Made by a program: the position numbers and the translations under genes. The notes under the pieces were generated by a model. It ran no database searches. It saw only the letters and a list, made by a program, of their open reading frames with translations, and was not told the origin of the DNA. Shown here piece after piece: positions 37,394 through 46,609 of a stretch of DNA of 64,000 nucleotides; within the stretch, counting starts at the first letter, position 1, and the number at the start of each line of letters is the position of its first letter. The stretch comes from Qipengyuania citrea (lineage in GTDB: Bacteria > Pseudomonadota > Alphaproteobacteria > Sphingomonadales > Sphingomonadaceae), in contig NZ_WTYG01000001.1 in the NCBI RefSeq assembly GCF_009828015.1, positions 434,001 to 498,000 of the forward strand, read 5' to 3'.

Positions 37394-39333
37394 TCACGCC
37401 CCGCCGGAGACGCTGCAGCGCCGGGCGATCGGCCCGGCTTCAGCCAGACCGGAGAGGAATAGGCGCGTTCCTGGATAACATTCGTTTCGACAACCTCTGC
37501 CGGCAGGTCGATTCCGAAGCGTTTCGCATCGAACAGGACCCAGCTCGGCGTTGGGATTTCGATCGCGCGGACATAATAGAAGGCGCGCTGGCCCGGACGG
37601 TAATCGGGATCGCGCCAGGTCGCTCGCAATTCGGGTGCGCCGATCGTATTGGTGTAGCTCGCCTCGCGCCGTACTACCGTGTCGCCCACGGCGGGTATTG
37701 CGCCGCCCACGCGGCGGCGGACGCCAGCCATGTCCGACCATGCGAGATCATAGATACGTTCGCGTGCGACGCCATTCGCATCGACCCAGCCCTTGACCAT
37801 CTGGATCCGGTCGAGATTGGCGCCTTCGGGATCCTTGAGCGCGGAAACCAGGAACACGGGCGCGCGGCCGCGATCGACCAGATCGCCGCCCATCGGGACA
37901 CCGCGGGCATAACCGGCGCGTACCCAGTCGCCGTCCCAATCGCTGTCTGCAAAATCATGCCCGGCAAACAGCCGGAGCACCATGCGCGGACCGGTGGTGG
38001 CGTAGACTTCGCGCCGCATGAAGGCATCGAAGATCTCGGCGCGCGTATTGCCCCTTGCCCAGGCAGCCGCATAGCCCCCGGCGAGATAGTGCCAGCCGAA
38101 GCGCCCCTGGCGCGTACCGAGGTTCTGCGACGCGAGCGCGCGTCCGGCACGCGGTTCGACATTGGTTTGCTTGCCGAAGAAATTGTCCTCGTCCCCCGTC
38201 GCCAGCGCGGTGTGGCTGTCGGTGGAGCCGATCAGGCCGAATGCATAGGGATTGACGCCCATCTGCTGTTCGAGCGTCAGGCCGCGCAGCAAGGCGCTGC
38301 GGACATAGCTACCGGCATACATGTCGGGCGTTGCTTCTCTCGTCAGCGGCAGATTGCCCAGCTCCCACCCGGCCACGCCGAATTCAGCGAATTCGTCATT
38401 CGGCGAGAGGAAGGGGTGGGTCTCGCTGTCGCCCTTGATCTGGGTGGCTTCGACCACCGGCTCGAAGCGCGCTCGCTGGCGGGCGTAATCGGCGCTCATC
38501 GCGCCGCCATCGGGCCCGACCAGATCGAACATCATCCCGTTCGACAGGTTCGAATTGTGCGGGATCGCCAGTACGCGTCCCCCGGTGTTGGCCTCGTAGG
38601 CGGCCATGTAATCCCACAGCTGCTCGGGCTGTGTATCGATACCCGGAAACGGCACCACCTGACCGGTCTTGACGCTGCCGTCCCGGAACATGACGACCCG
38701 GTGCAAATTGTTGCCATCGGGCATCAAGGTCCATTCGAAACCCGCAAAGGCAGTGAATTCACCCGGGCGGTTGTACCGGTCCAGCAGGGCGAGATGGCTG
38801 TCCCACAATTCGCGTGTGGCGACAGCCTGCCGCTCGGGGTCCATCAGCGCTTCGGGGATCGTGTCATTGGCCGCCGCAGTGATGAGTTCGGCCACCGCCA
38901 TGGTCGACTGGTTCGTGCTTTCGTGCATCATGTCGTACCAGCGCCGAAGCGTGGGATCGCGCACCAGGATCCGCGGCGTGTCGTAGAGCCGGCGCGTGGC
39001 GCCCATGGCATCCGAATGGTCCGAGATGACGAGGAAATCGAGCGGGCGGTCGAGCTGCGCATCCATCCCCATCGTCGAACGCACCCGGTCGCCGCGTGCG
39101 AATTTGAGCGCCTCTTCCGCGCCCAGCCTGACGCCGAAGCCGAAGGCGTCGACCGAAAGGTCGGTGTGCAGATGCGTATCGCCCCAATAGGGCCGGTCGG
39201 GAAATTCGGCGAGTTCGATCGTCGCGGTCCCGTCACCGCGCTGGTCTTCGGTCGGCTCGCCCGTATCCATGGAATCGCAGCCCGACAGCGCCAGGGCCGC
39301 CAGTGCGACCCAGCACCCCAAGGTCTTCGTCAT
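37390..39333 (-). CDS. DUF3604 lipoprotein, PHP-like metal-binding fold
   Basis: A 647-residue exported lipoprotein with lipobox LSGC (Cys19). The mature part begins with YWGDTHLHTDLSVDAFGFG and has LDFLVISDHSDAMG, His/Asp motifs like those of PHP-type metallohydrolases. Further features are FEWTLMPDGNNLHRVV, IPHNSNLSNG, GSTDSHTALATGDEDNFFG and the C-terminal RAFYYVRAIEIPTPSW. DUF3604 proteins have no settled function. It is first in a coupled operon with PPIase and HupE. The ATG at 39333 opens the signal peptide. Confidence 0.88.
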   Translation of the reverse strand: MTKTLGCWVALAALALSGCDSMDTGEPTEDQRGDGTATIELAEFPDRPYWGDTHLHTDLSVDAFGFGVRLGAEEALKFARGDRVRSTMGMDAQLDRPLDFLVISDHSDAMGATRRLYDTPRILVRDPTLRRWYDMMHESTNQSTMAVAELITAAANDTIPEALMDPERQAVATRELWDSHLALLDRYNRPGEFTAFAGFEWTLMPDGNNLHRVVMFRDGSVKTGQVVPFPGIDTQPEQLWDYMAAYEANTGGRVLAIPHNSNLSNGMMFDLVGPDGGAMSADYARQRARFEPVVEATQIKGDSETHPFLSPNDEFAEFGVAGWELGNLPLTREATPDMYAGSYVRSALLRGLTLEQQMGVNPYAFGLIGSTDSHTALATGDEDNFFGKQTNVEPRAGRALASQNLGTRQGRFGWHYLAGGYAAAWARGNTRAEIFDAFMRREVYATTGPRMVLRLFAGHDFADSDWDGDWVRAGYARGVPMGGDLVDRGRAPVFLVSALKDPEGANLDRIQMVKGWVDANGVARERIYDLAWSDMAGVRRRVGGAIPAVGDTVVRREASYTNTIGAPELRATWRDPDYRPGQRAFYYVRAIEIPTPSWVLFDAKRFGIDLPAEVVETNVIQERAYSSPVWLKPGRSPGAAASPAGRE

Positions 39334-39418
39334 CGGCTCTCCCCTCCCGATTGCCAATTGCAACCGAATGTCTGCGACATGCCGGGCGGGGTCAAGGCCT
39401 CAGGGGATTTGCGATGCG

Positions 39419-40048
39419 CTAGAGGAAGGGGATCGCGCTGCCTTCGCCCGACGAGCCGAAGTAGGTCGCAAGGCCGAGCGCCGTCGCCAGACCGGCGAAC
39501 AGCAGTGATCCGAGCAGCAAGGCGCCGTCGCGAACCGTCAGCGCCAGCCCCAGGACAGCGATCGCCAGCATCGGGATGGTACTGGCGAAAGGCAGGAATT
39601 CGAGCGGCGGAACCGTGCAGCACAGGGCAATGATGACCGCAGCGACCAGCTTGATCGCAGTGCCCTTGGTCAGCCCTTCGAGCCGGCCCTTGCTGTGCCG
39701 GTCGAGGAAATTCGCCATTCCCTTGAGCTTGCCCACCGCCTTGTGCAGCTTTTTCGAACCGACCGCACGCCGCTGGACGAATTGCGGCATCCAGACATGG
39801 TCGCGGCCGATGAGCAGCTGGACCGCGATCAGCGCGATGAACAGCGCGAGCACGGTGGGGACGCCCGGGATGCCGCCGACCGGCGTGATTTCGAGCACGG
39901 CGGGGATCATGATAAACGGGCCGAAGCTGCGTGCGCCGAAATCGTCGAGCACATCGGCGACACGCACTTCGTCGTGATTGGCCGCAAGCTCGTCGAGTTC
40001 GCCGAGGACATCGCCCATGCTGTGGGGTTCATGTGACACTGCAGACAT
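39419..40048 (-). CDS. ExoD family membrane protein
   Basis: A 209-residue ExoD-type protein (exopolysaccharide-related in rhizobia, mechanism unknown). Conserved early segment FGARSFGPFIMIPAVLEITPVGGIPGVPT is followed by a hydrophobic helix (ALFIALIAVQLLIG), then DHVWMPQFVQRRAV and two or three C-terminal membrane helices ending near SIPFL-like SAIPFL. It stands alone between DUF3604 and the MaoC gene. Confidence 0.9.
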   Translation of the reverse strand: MSAVSHEPHSMGDVLGELDELAANHDEVRVADVLDDFGARSFGPFIMIPAVLEITPVGGIPGVPTVLALFIALIAVQLLIGRDHVWMPQFVQRRAVGSKKLHKAVGKLKGMANFLDRHSKGRLEGLTKGTAIKLVAAVIIALCCTVPPLEFLPFASTIPMLAIAVLGLALTVRDGALLLGSLLFAGLATALGLATYFGSSGEGSAIPFL

Positions 40049-40116
40049 CTCCCTTGGCGGCCAAACGCACGGGGAGCCGAAAGGTTACGCGGCGCGGGAT
40101 ACTGCTCCCGCGCCGG

Positions 40117-40569
40117 TCACCCCGCCTTCTTCTTGAGCAGCGCCGAGCGTTCGCAGCGGCACACCACTTCGCCGCGCTGGTTCACCGCTTCGTGGAAGAA
40201 GGTGACGATCCCTGCATCGGGGCGCGACTTGCTCTCGCGCAGGCCGATTACCTCGCTGGTGGCATGCAGCGTATCGCCGATGAAGACGGGCTTGGGCATG
40301 ACCAGCTTGTCGTAACCGAGGTTGGCCACAAGGGTACCCAGCGTGGTGTCACCGACACTGAGCCCCACCATCAGCGAGAAGGTGAAGGTCCCGTTGACGA
40401 GGATCTGCCCGAACTCGCTCGCCTTGGCCGCTTCCGCGTCGAGATGGAGCGGCTGCGGATTGTGCGTCATGGTGGTGAACAGCAGATTGTCGGTCTCGGT
40501 CACCGTCCGGCGGATGTCGTGCGTCAGCGTATCGCCGACCTGCCATTCGTCGAAATACTTCCCCGCCAT
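40117..40569 (-). CDS. MaoC family dehydratase
   Basis: A 150-residue hotdog-fold protein of the MaoC/(R)-enoyl-CoA hydratase family. The hydratase signature is [24 protein letters not shown] with catalytic Asp/His-type residues, then [16 protein letters not shown]. It probably hydrates an enoyl-CoA made by the dehydrogenase of this operon. The ATG overlaps the ALDH stop by one base (TGATG). Last gene of a four-gene unit. Confidence 0.9.
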   Translation of the reverse strand: MAGKYFDEWQVGDTLTHDIRRTVTETDNLLFTTMTHNPQPLHLDAEAAKASEFGQILVNGTFTFSLMVGLSVGDTTLGTLVANLGYDKLVMPKPVFIGDTLHATSEVIGLRESKSRPDAGIVTFFHEAVNQRGEVVCRCERSALLKKKAG

Positions 40570-41987
40570 CAGCCGTGCCCCATGACGGCTTTGACCTCGA
40601 GGAAGTCGTGGAAGCCCCATTCGCCCCATTCGCGGCCATTGCCCGACTTCTTGTAGCCACCGAAGGCAGCGCCGAGATCGTAGCCGCCATTGATCGCCAC
40701 GCGGCCCGCGCGAATGCGCTTGGCAAGGCTGCGGGCGAGTTCGATGTCCTCGCCCGTGATCGCGCTGGCAAGGCCGTATTCGGTGTCATTGGCGATGCGG
40801 ATGGCGTCGTCGTAATCCTCATAGCCGAGGATACACAGCACCGGGCCGAAGATTTCCTCGCGCGCGATGGTCATGTCGTTGGTGACGTCGGCAAAGACGG
40901 TGGGCTTGACGTAGTGACCGGTCTCCAGCCCCTCGGGTTTGCCGGGGCCGCCCGCAACCAGCGTCGCGCCTTCCTCGACGCCCTTCTCGATCAGGCCCTG
41001 GATCTTGTCCCACTGCGCGCGGCTGACGACCGGGCCGATCGCCGCATTGCCCTTCGGATCGCCGGGAATGACGCCTTCGGCAGCTTCTTTCGCTGCGGCC
41101 TTGGCCTCCGCCATCCGCGCGTGCGGCACCAGCATGCGGCTGGGCGCGGTGCAGGTCTGACCCGAATTGCCCATCATCGCGACCGTGCCCTTGGCAACCG
41201 ACTTGGTGAATGCGGAATCGTCGAGCACGATATTGGGGCTCTTGCCGCCCAGTTCCTGCGCCATGCGCTTGACGGTATCGGCGGCATTCTTGGCGATCGC
41301 TATGCCCGCGCGGGTCGAACCGGTGAAGCTGACCATGTCGATATCGGGATGGCCGCTTATCGCTTCGCCGACGCCCGGCCCGTCGCCATTGAGCAGGTTG
41401 AACACGCCCGCGGGGACACCCGCCGCATGCATGATCTCGGCAAAGATACAGGCGTTGAAGGGCGCGATCTCGCTGGGCTTGAGCACCATGGTATTGCCCG
41501 TCGCCAGCGCGGGGAAGACCTTGCAGGCGATCTGGTTGAGCGGCCAGTTCCACGGGGTGATCATGCCGACCACGCCGACCGGCTCCCAAACATGCAAAGT
41601 GGGACCGTCGAGCCGTTCGAATGCGAAGCCCTCGAGCACTTCTATGGCCTTCTGGCAATGGCCCGCAAGCAGGCCGACATGCGGCCCGTTGGCGAGGCTC
41701 AGCGGCGCGCCCAATTCGTCGCTGACCGCAGTTGCGAGCTCTTCCTTGCGGGTCTCGATCTCCGCCTGGATCGCGCGCAGCAGGGTCAGCCGTTCTTCCT
41801 TGCTGGTCTGGCTGAAGCTCTCGAAGGCACGGCGCGCGGCGACCACGGCCTTGTCGACATCGGCCGCGGTGCCGAAGCTGATATGGCCGATGGTCTGCTC
41901 GGTGGCGGGGTTCTCCACCGCAACGGTGTTTTCCTCGACCGGGTCGACCCATTGGCCGTCGATGTAGAACTGGGTGCAATCGCGCAT
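40569..41987 (-). CDS. NAD(P)-dependent aldehyde dehydrogenase
   Basis: Oxidises an aldehyde to an acid. The 472 residues contain [19 protein letters not shown], cofactor site FTGSTRAG, catalytic Glu in QELGGKSPN (about 245) and catalytic Cys in [12 protein letters not shown] (about 279). C-terminal [17 protein letters not shown] is typical. The substrate is unknown; context suggests an aldehyde met in acyl-CoA breakdown. Confidence 0.95.
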   Translation of the reverse strand: MRDCTQFYIDGQWVDPVEENTVAVENPATEQTIGHISFGTAADVDKAVVAARRAFESFSQTSKEERLTLLRAIQAEIETRKEELATAVSDELGAPLSLANGPHVGLLAGHCQKAIEVLEGFAFERLDGPTLHVWEPVGVVGMITPWNWPLNQIACKVFPALATGNTMVLKPSEIAPFNACIFAEIMHAAGVPAGVFNLLNGDGPGVGEAISGHPDIDMVSFTGSTRAGIAIAKNAADTVKRMAQELGGKSPNIVLDDSAFTKSVAKGTVAMMGNSGQTCTAPSRMLVPHARMAEAKAAAKEAAEGVIPGDPKGNAAIGPVVSRAQWDKIQGLIEKGVEEGATLVAGGPGKPEGLETGHYVKPTVFADVTNDMTIAREEIFGPVLCILGYEDYDDAIRIANDTEYGLASAITGEDIELARSLAKRIRAGRVAINGGYDLGAAFGGYKKSGNGREWGEWGFHDFLEVKAVMGHG

Positions 41988-42012
41988 CGGAAACTCTCCT
42001 TTGCGCGCGCCT

Positions 42013-43089
42013 CTAGCTTTCCTGACGCCAGCGCGCCACCACCTCTTCGCCGTCGCTGGCGCTGTCGCGGATCGTGTTGGGCGTGCGGTCGAACCGCGGT
42101 GCGGGGGCGGTGTGCCAGCGCCCGCCGTGTTCGACGAAAGCCCCGCGCGCCTTCATATGCGGATGGTCCTTGGCGTGATCGAGCGGAACGACCGGCGAGA
42201 AACAGGCGTCGGTGCCTTCGAGCAATTCGCACCATTCGTCCTGCGTCTTCGTCACGAATAGCGCGGCCAGATCCTCGGCATAGCTGTCCCAATTGGCCGG
42301 GTTCATCTGCGCCTCGCGCAAATGCTCGGGCGCATCGGCGCGCTGGAGCAATTCGGCGTAGAATTGCGGTTCGATCGCGCCGACGCTGATTTCCCTGCCA
42401 TCCTTGCAGGTATAGCAGCGATAGAAATGCGCCGCCCCGCCAAGCAGGCCGGCGCCGCGATCCACCGTGCGCAGCGCGCTGTGCGGCTGGCCGTAGAAGA
42501 AGCTCATCAGGCTGGTCACGCCGTCGACGATCGCGGCATCGACTACCTGCCCCTTGCCGCTGCGTTCGCGTTCGAACAGCGCCGCGAGGATGCCCATCGC
42601 GCAATACATCGATCCGCCGCCGAAATCGCCGACGAGGTTCTGCGGCGGCACGGGCAGTTCGCCGCGCTTGCCGATCGCGTCGAGCGCGCCGGTGATGGCG
42701 ATGTAGTTGAGATCGTGGCCGGCCGCCTGCGCCAGCGGGCCGTCCTGTCCCCAACCTGTCATTCGCGCATAGACCAGCCGCGGATTGGCCTCGAGCAATT
42801 CCTGCGGGCCCAGCCCCAGCCGCTCCATCACGCCCGGACGAAAGCCTTCGACCAGCACGTCGGCATGCGCCAGCGCCTGCTTGACGAATGCCTGGCCTTC
42901 GGCGCTCTTGAGATCGACTTCCGCGCGGTGCCGGGCGCGTTCGACCACCGGGTTCATCGGCTGGTGACCGGCGCGTTCGATGCGCACGACTTCCGCGCCC
43001 ATATCGGCCAGCATCATGCAGACATGCGGGCCCGGGCCGATGCCCTGGAATTCGACGACCCTGAGGCCGGTCAGCGGACCGTTCGACAT
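42013..43089 (-). CDS. CaiB/BaiF family CoA-transferase (racemase-like)
   Basis: A 358-residue class III CoA-transferase family member, also close to alpha-methylacyl-CoA racemases. Typical segments are LRVVEFQGIGPGPHVCMMLADMGAEV, HRAEVDLKSAEGQAFV, DVLVEGFRPGVMERLGLGP and GQDGPLAQAAGHDLNYIAITGAL. The Asp of the HDLNY segment aligns with the catalytic or racemase-site region. It may activate an acid with CoA or epimerise a 2-methylacyl-CoA. The ATG at 43089 follows GAGGAGAG. Confidence 0.92.
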   Translation of the reverse strand: MSNGPLTGLRVVEFQGIGPGPHVCMMLADMGAEVVRIERAGHQPMNPVVERARHRAEVDLKSAEGQAFVKQALAHADVLVEGFRPGVMERLGLGPQELLEANPRLVYARMTGWGQDGPLAQAAGHDLNYIAITGALDAIGKRGELPVPPQNLVGDFGGGSMYCAMGILAALFERERSGKGQVVDAAIVDGVTSLMSFFYGQPHSALRTVDRGAGLLGGAAHFYRCYTCKDGREISVGAIEPQFYAELLQRADAPEHLREAQMNPANWDSYAEDLAALFVTKTQDEWCELLEGTDACFSPVVPLDHAKDHPHMKARGAFVEHGGRWHTAPAPRFDRTPNTIRDSASDGEEVVARWRQES

Positions 43090-43117
43090 TTCTCTCTCCT
43101 CGGAAAATTTATATGTT

Positions 43118-44284
43118 CTAGAAGCTCTTGGGCAGGTCGAGGACATGCGTGGCGACATGGCTCAGGATCAGGTTCGTGCTGATCGGCGCGACCTGATAGA
43201 GCCGGGTTTCGCGGAACTTGCGCTCGATGTCGTATTCCTCGGCAAAACCGAATCCGCCGTGCGTCTGGATGCACATGTCGGCGGCCGCCCAGCTGGCTTC
43301 GCTGGCCAGCATCTTGGCCATGTTCGCTTCGGTCCCGGCAGTCTCGCCATCATCGAACATGCGCGCTGCCTTGGTCACCATTTCGGCCGCGGCCGACAAC
43401 TGGACATAGGCGCGCGCGATGGGGAACTGCACGCCCTGGTTCTCGCCGATGGCGCGCCCGAAGACATTGCGCTCGGCGGCATAGGCGGCAGCGCGGTCGA
43501 TGAAGAAACGTCCGTCGCCGATGCATTCGCTGGCGATCAGGATGCGCTCGGCATTCATCCCCGAAAGGATGTAGCGGAACCCCTTGCCCTCCTCGCCGAT
43601 CAGCGCGCTGGCGGGCACGCGCAAGTCATCGAAGAACAGTTCGGTGGTCGCATGGTTGAGCATGGTGCGCACCGGCCGGATGGTCAGCCCGTTGCCTACC
43701 GCCTCGCGCATGTCGACCAGCAGCACGCTCATCCCGTCGGAGGGCTTGGCGCATTCCTCGCGCGGAGTCGTGCGGCACAACAGCACCATCAGGTCCGAAT
43801 GTTCGGCGCGGCTGATCCAGATCTTCTGACCGTTGACCACGTAATCGTCGCCGTCGCGGCGCGCGAAGGTGCTGATCCGCGTCGTATCAGTGCCCGCACC
43901 GGGTTCGGTCACGCCAAAGGCCTGCAATCGCAGTTCGCCGCTGGCGATCTTGGGCAGGTATTCGCGCTTCTGCTGGTCCGATCCGTGCTTCAGCAGCGTG
44001 CCCATGGTGTACATCTGCGCATGGCAGGCACCGCCGTTGGAACCCGACCGGTGAATTTCCTCGAGCACGGCGCAGGCCGCCTCCAGCCCCAGGCCCGAGC
44101 CGTCATATTCTTCAGGGATGAGGACCGAGAGGAAGCCAGCCTCGGTCAAAGCGGCGACGAATTCGCTCGGATAGGCGCGCTCGCGATCGAGTTCGCGCCA
44201 GTATTCGCCGGGGAAGCGCGCGCACAAACGCCGCACCGCTTCGCGGATTTCCGGAAAGGTCTCGCTCAAATGTCCGTCTCCCAT
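43118..44284 (-). CDS. acyl-CoA dehydrogenase
   Basis: FAD enzyme forming trans-2-enoyl-CoA. The 388 residues have the middle-domain motif LQAFGVTEPGAGTDTTRI and C-terminal QTHGGFGFAEEYDIERKFRETRLYQ. At the usual MCAD catalytic position (YEGT) this protein reads LYQVAPIST, with no Glu. A Glu in GMNAERILIASE sits where isovaleryl-CoA-type dehydrogenases keep their base, so the base is probably moved, a trait of branched-chain enzymes. This is inference. It is first in the operon with CoA-transferase, ALDH and MaoC. Confidence 0.93.
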   Translation of the reverse strand: MGDGHLSETFPEIREAVRRLCARFPGEYWRELDRERAYPSEFVAALTEAGFLSVLIPEEYDGSGLGLEAACAVLEEIHRSGSNGGACHAQMYTMGTLLKHGSDQQKREYLPKIASGELRLQAFGVTEPGAGTDTTRISTFARRDGDDYVVNGQKIWISRAEHSDLMVLLCRTTPREECAKPSDGMSVLLVDMREAVGNGLTIRPVRTMLNHATTELFFDDLRVPASALIGEEGKGFRYILSGMNAERILIASECIGDGRFFIDRAAAYAAERNVFGRAIGENQGVQFPIARAYVQLSAAAEMVTKAARMFDDGETAGTEANMAKMLASEASWAAADMCIQTHGGFGFAEEYDIERKFRETRLYQVAPISTNLILSHVATHVLDLPKSF

Positions 44285-44335
44285 TGCAACCTATTTGCCG
44301 CGCATCGCGCGCTTTGGCAACGGGTGTTGGGAGAA

Positions 44336-44409
44336 TGGATGCCCCGTGAGGATTCGAACCTCAATTGACGGAGTCAGAGTCCGCAGTCTTACCATTAGAC
44401 GACGGGGCA
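44336..44409 (-). tRNA. tRNA-Gln (anticodon CTG)
   Basis: On the minus strand, acceptor TGCCCCG pairs with CGGGGCA. The D arm has TCTAATGGTAAGA, the anticodon loop is CTCTGAC (anticodon CTG, codon CAG) and the T arm is GGTTCGAATCC. Discriminator T and encoded CCA follow. The weak first pair (T-A) is a known trait of glutamine tRNAs. Length is 74 nt. Confidence 0.97.
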
Positions 44410-44602
44410 TCAGCTGTCCGGGCAGGCGAGAATCGCGGGCTGCGCCGGAAGAGAGGCCGCGCATCTAGTTTCGTGTGGAGGCAAGGTCAACCCCGCAGCT
44501 GGCAGCGCCACTTGCCCCGTCTGCGCAACGCGGCTAGCGTTGGCGCCAAGTCCCCGTGCACAACGGTTTGCGCGGGAGGAAGAACAAAAGAAAGCTCCAG
44601 TT

Positions 44603-45817
44603 ATGGCGGATCATCCTCCGCCGGACACCAAAAGGGGGCCTGGGAAGAAACGGGGCGGCAAGTCCGGCAAGGTAGCCGATTTCCGCTACAAACGCCCCTC
44701 CAGGCCCGATGGCAAGCGCAGCGACCGGCGCAATCCGCCCCGTCGCGACGCAGGCTTCGCGGCGCGCGCGCCAGCGGTTTCCGCGACGCATAGCCCGCAG
44801 CCGCACCGGCAGGCCTATGCCGCACTCGATCTCGGCACCAACAATTGCCGCCTGCTGATTGCCCGCCCCTCGGGCGAGAATTTCACTGTCATCGACGCAT
44901 TCAGCCGCGTGGTCCGCCTTGGCGAAGGGCTGGCGGCAAGCGGGCGCCTGTCCGACGAATCCATGGAACGCACACTGGCAGCGCTGCATGTCTGCGCCGA
45001 GAAACTGCGGCGGCGCAACGTCCGGCTGGCGCGATCTGTCGCTACCGAAGCGTGCCGCCGCGCCTGCAACGGCCCGGCCTTTATCGAGCGCGTCCGCCGC
45101 GAGACGGGGATCATGCTCGACATCATTTCCGCGCAGGAGGAAGCGCGGCTGGCGGTGCTGGGCTGCCATATTCTGCTCGAAGAGGGCGACGGGCCGGCGA
45201 TCATCTTCGACATCGGTGGCGGATCGACCGAACTGGTCCTGGTCCAGCCGGGCGACAAGGTCCCGCGGATCGTCGACTGGCTCAGCGTGCCGTGGGGCGT
45301 CGTGTCGCTGACCGATACGGTGCAGGGTTCGGACGCCAGCGAGGCCAGCCGGCTCGAACGTTACGCGGCCATGCGACAAACCGTGAGCGCGAGCTTTGCC
45401 GAATTCGCCGAGCGGATCCGCAAGCACACGCAGTCGCGCGAACCGATCCGCCTGCTGGGCACCAGCGGCACCGTAACCACGCTGGCCAGCCTGCATCTCG
45501 AACTGCCGCAATACGACCGGCGCGCGGTCGACGGGCTGATCGTGCCATCGCAGGCCATGCGCGACATCTCCACCCGCCTGTCGCGGATGTCCGCCGGCGA
45601 TCGCAAGTGCCTGCCGTGCATCGGTGACGACCGCGCCAACCTGGTGATTGCCGGCTGCGCGATCCTCGAATCGATTCTCGACATCTGGCCCGCGGAACAG
45701 CTGGGTGTGGCCGATCGCGGAATCCGCGAAGGCATACTGCGCAGCCTGATCGCTGCGGATGCCGAAGGCGAACGCAGCCGCGCGGCGCTCCAGCGCATGC
45801 GAGAACAGGATGTCTGA
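44603..45817 (+). CDS. ppx: Ppx/GppA phosphatase family protein
   Basis: Exopolyphosphatase or guanosine-pentaphosphatase of the ASKHA fold. The 404 residues have a Lys/Arg/Pro-rich, probably disordered N-terminal extension (about 1-68), then YAALDLGTNNCRLLIAR, RLGEGLAASGRL, SVATEACRRACNGPAF, FDIGGGSTELVLVQPG and LLGTSGTVTTLASLHL. Families of about 310-500 residues exist and this one lacks the extra C-terminal domains of E. coli Ppx. The ATG at 44603 is chosen. A TTG at 44540 also opens the frame. rlmE follows 69 bases later. Confidence 0.92.
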   Translation: MADHPPPDTKRGPGKKRGGKSGKVADFRYKRPSRPDGKRSDRRNPPRRDAGFAARAPAVSATHSPQPHRQAYAALDLGTNNCRLLIARPSGENFTVIDAFSRVVRLGEGLAASGRLSDESMERTLAALHVCAEKLRRRNVRLARSVATEACRRACNGPAFIERVRRETGIMLDIISAQEEARLAVLGCHILLEEGDGPAIIFDIGGGSTELVLVQPGDKVPRIVDWLSVPWGVVSLTDTVQGSDASEASRLERYAAMRQTVSASFAEFAERIRKHTQSREPIRLLGTSGTVTTLASLHLELPQYDRRAVDGLIVPSQAMRDISTRLSRMSAGDRKCLPCIGDDRANLVIAGCAILESILDIWPAEQLGVADRGIREGILRSLIAADAEGERSRAALQRMREQDV

Positions 45818-45886
45818 CCAGATCCACGCGTGCGAACGAGGCCCCGGCCCCGTCATTCCGGCACCGAACGCAATGAGGAATAAATA

Positions 45887-46546
45887 ATGTCACGTTCGGG
45901 CAAGGATCGCGATACGCGCGTGCGCACGTCGAAGAAGCGGACGGCCAGTTCGACCCGCTGGCTGCAGCGCCAGCTCAACGATCCCTATGTGAAGCAGGCC
46001 AAGGCCGATGGATACCGCAGCCGCGCCGCCTACAAGCTGATCGAGCTGGACGAGAAATTCAGCCTGCTCAACGGCGTCACCCGGGTCGTCGACCTCGGCA
46101 TAGCGCCAGGCGGGTGGAGCCAGGTAGTGCGCAAGCGCAAGCCCAGGGCGCATGTCGTGGGAATCGACCTGCTCGAGGTCGAACCGATCGAAGGCGTCAC
46201 GATCCTGCAAATGGATTTCATGGCCGACGACGCGCCGCGGGCGCTCGAGGAAGCGCTGGGCGGCAAGGCCGAACTGGTGCTCAGCGACATGGCCGCCAAT
46301 ACGGTCGGTCACAAGCAGACCGACCATCTGCGCACGATGGGTCTAGTGGAAGCAGGCGCCTGGTTCGCCATTGAAAACCTCGCGCCGGGGGGCACCTATC
46401 TCGCCAAGGTCCTGGCGGGGGGTACCGACACCGACCTGCTCACGCTGCTCAAGCAGCATTTCCGCACCGTGAAACATGCCAAGCCGCCCGCGAGCCGCAA
46501 GGATTCAAGCGAGTGGTACGTGATCGCGCAGGGCTTCAAGGGCTGA
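45887..46546 (+). CDS. rlmE: 23S rRNA 2'-O-methyltransferase RlmE (FtsJ/RrmJ)
   Basis: Methylates the 2'-OH of U2552 in 23S rRNA (E. coli numbering) late in 50S assembly. The 219 residues have a basic N-terminus and the K-D-K-E set: Lys in SRAAYKLIELDEKF, SAM site DLGIAPGGWSQV, Asp in LSDMAANTVGHKQTDH, Lys in TYLAKVLAGG and Glu in SSEWYVIAQGF. Confidence 0.97.
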   Translation: MSRSGKDRDTRVRTSKKRTASSTRWLQRQLNDPYVKQAKADGYRSRAAYKLIELDEKFSLLNGVTRVVDLGIAPGGWSQVVRKRKPRAHVVGIDLLEVEPIEGVTILQMDFMADDAPRALEEALGGKAELVLSDMAANTVGHKQTDHLRTMGLVEAGAWFAIENLAPGGTYLAKVLAGGTDTDLLTLLKQHFRTVKHAKPPASRKDSSEWYVIAQGFKG

Positions 46547-46554
46547 TCGTCCCA

Positions 46555-46586
46555 CAAAAAAGCCCCGCCGAAGCGGGGCTTTCCTG
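46555..46586. terminator. bidirectional terminator between rlmE and cytochrome c
   Basis: AAAAAAGCCCCGC pairs with GCGGGGCTTT around CGAA. In the plus direction it follows rlmE by 8 bases with tail TTTCC. On the minus strand the tail is TTTTTTG, ending the cytochrome gene. Confidence 0.85.
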
Positions 46587-46609
46587 AAGCAGTCAGCCTG
46601 CCGGACCGC

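Noticed and set aside
37216-39633. 805-codon plus-strand frame opposite DUF3604
   Set aside because: Antisense shadow with composition unlike a protein; crosses three operon genes' ends.
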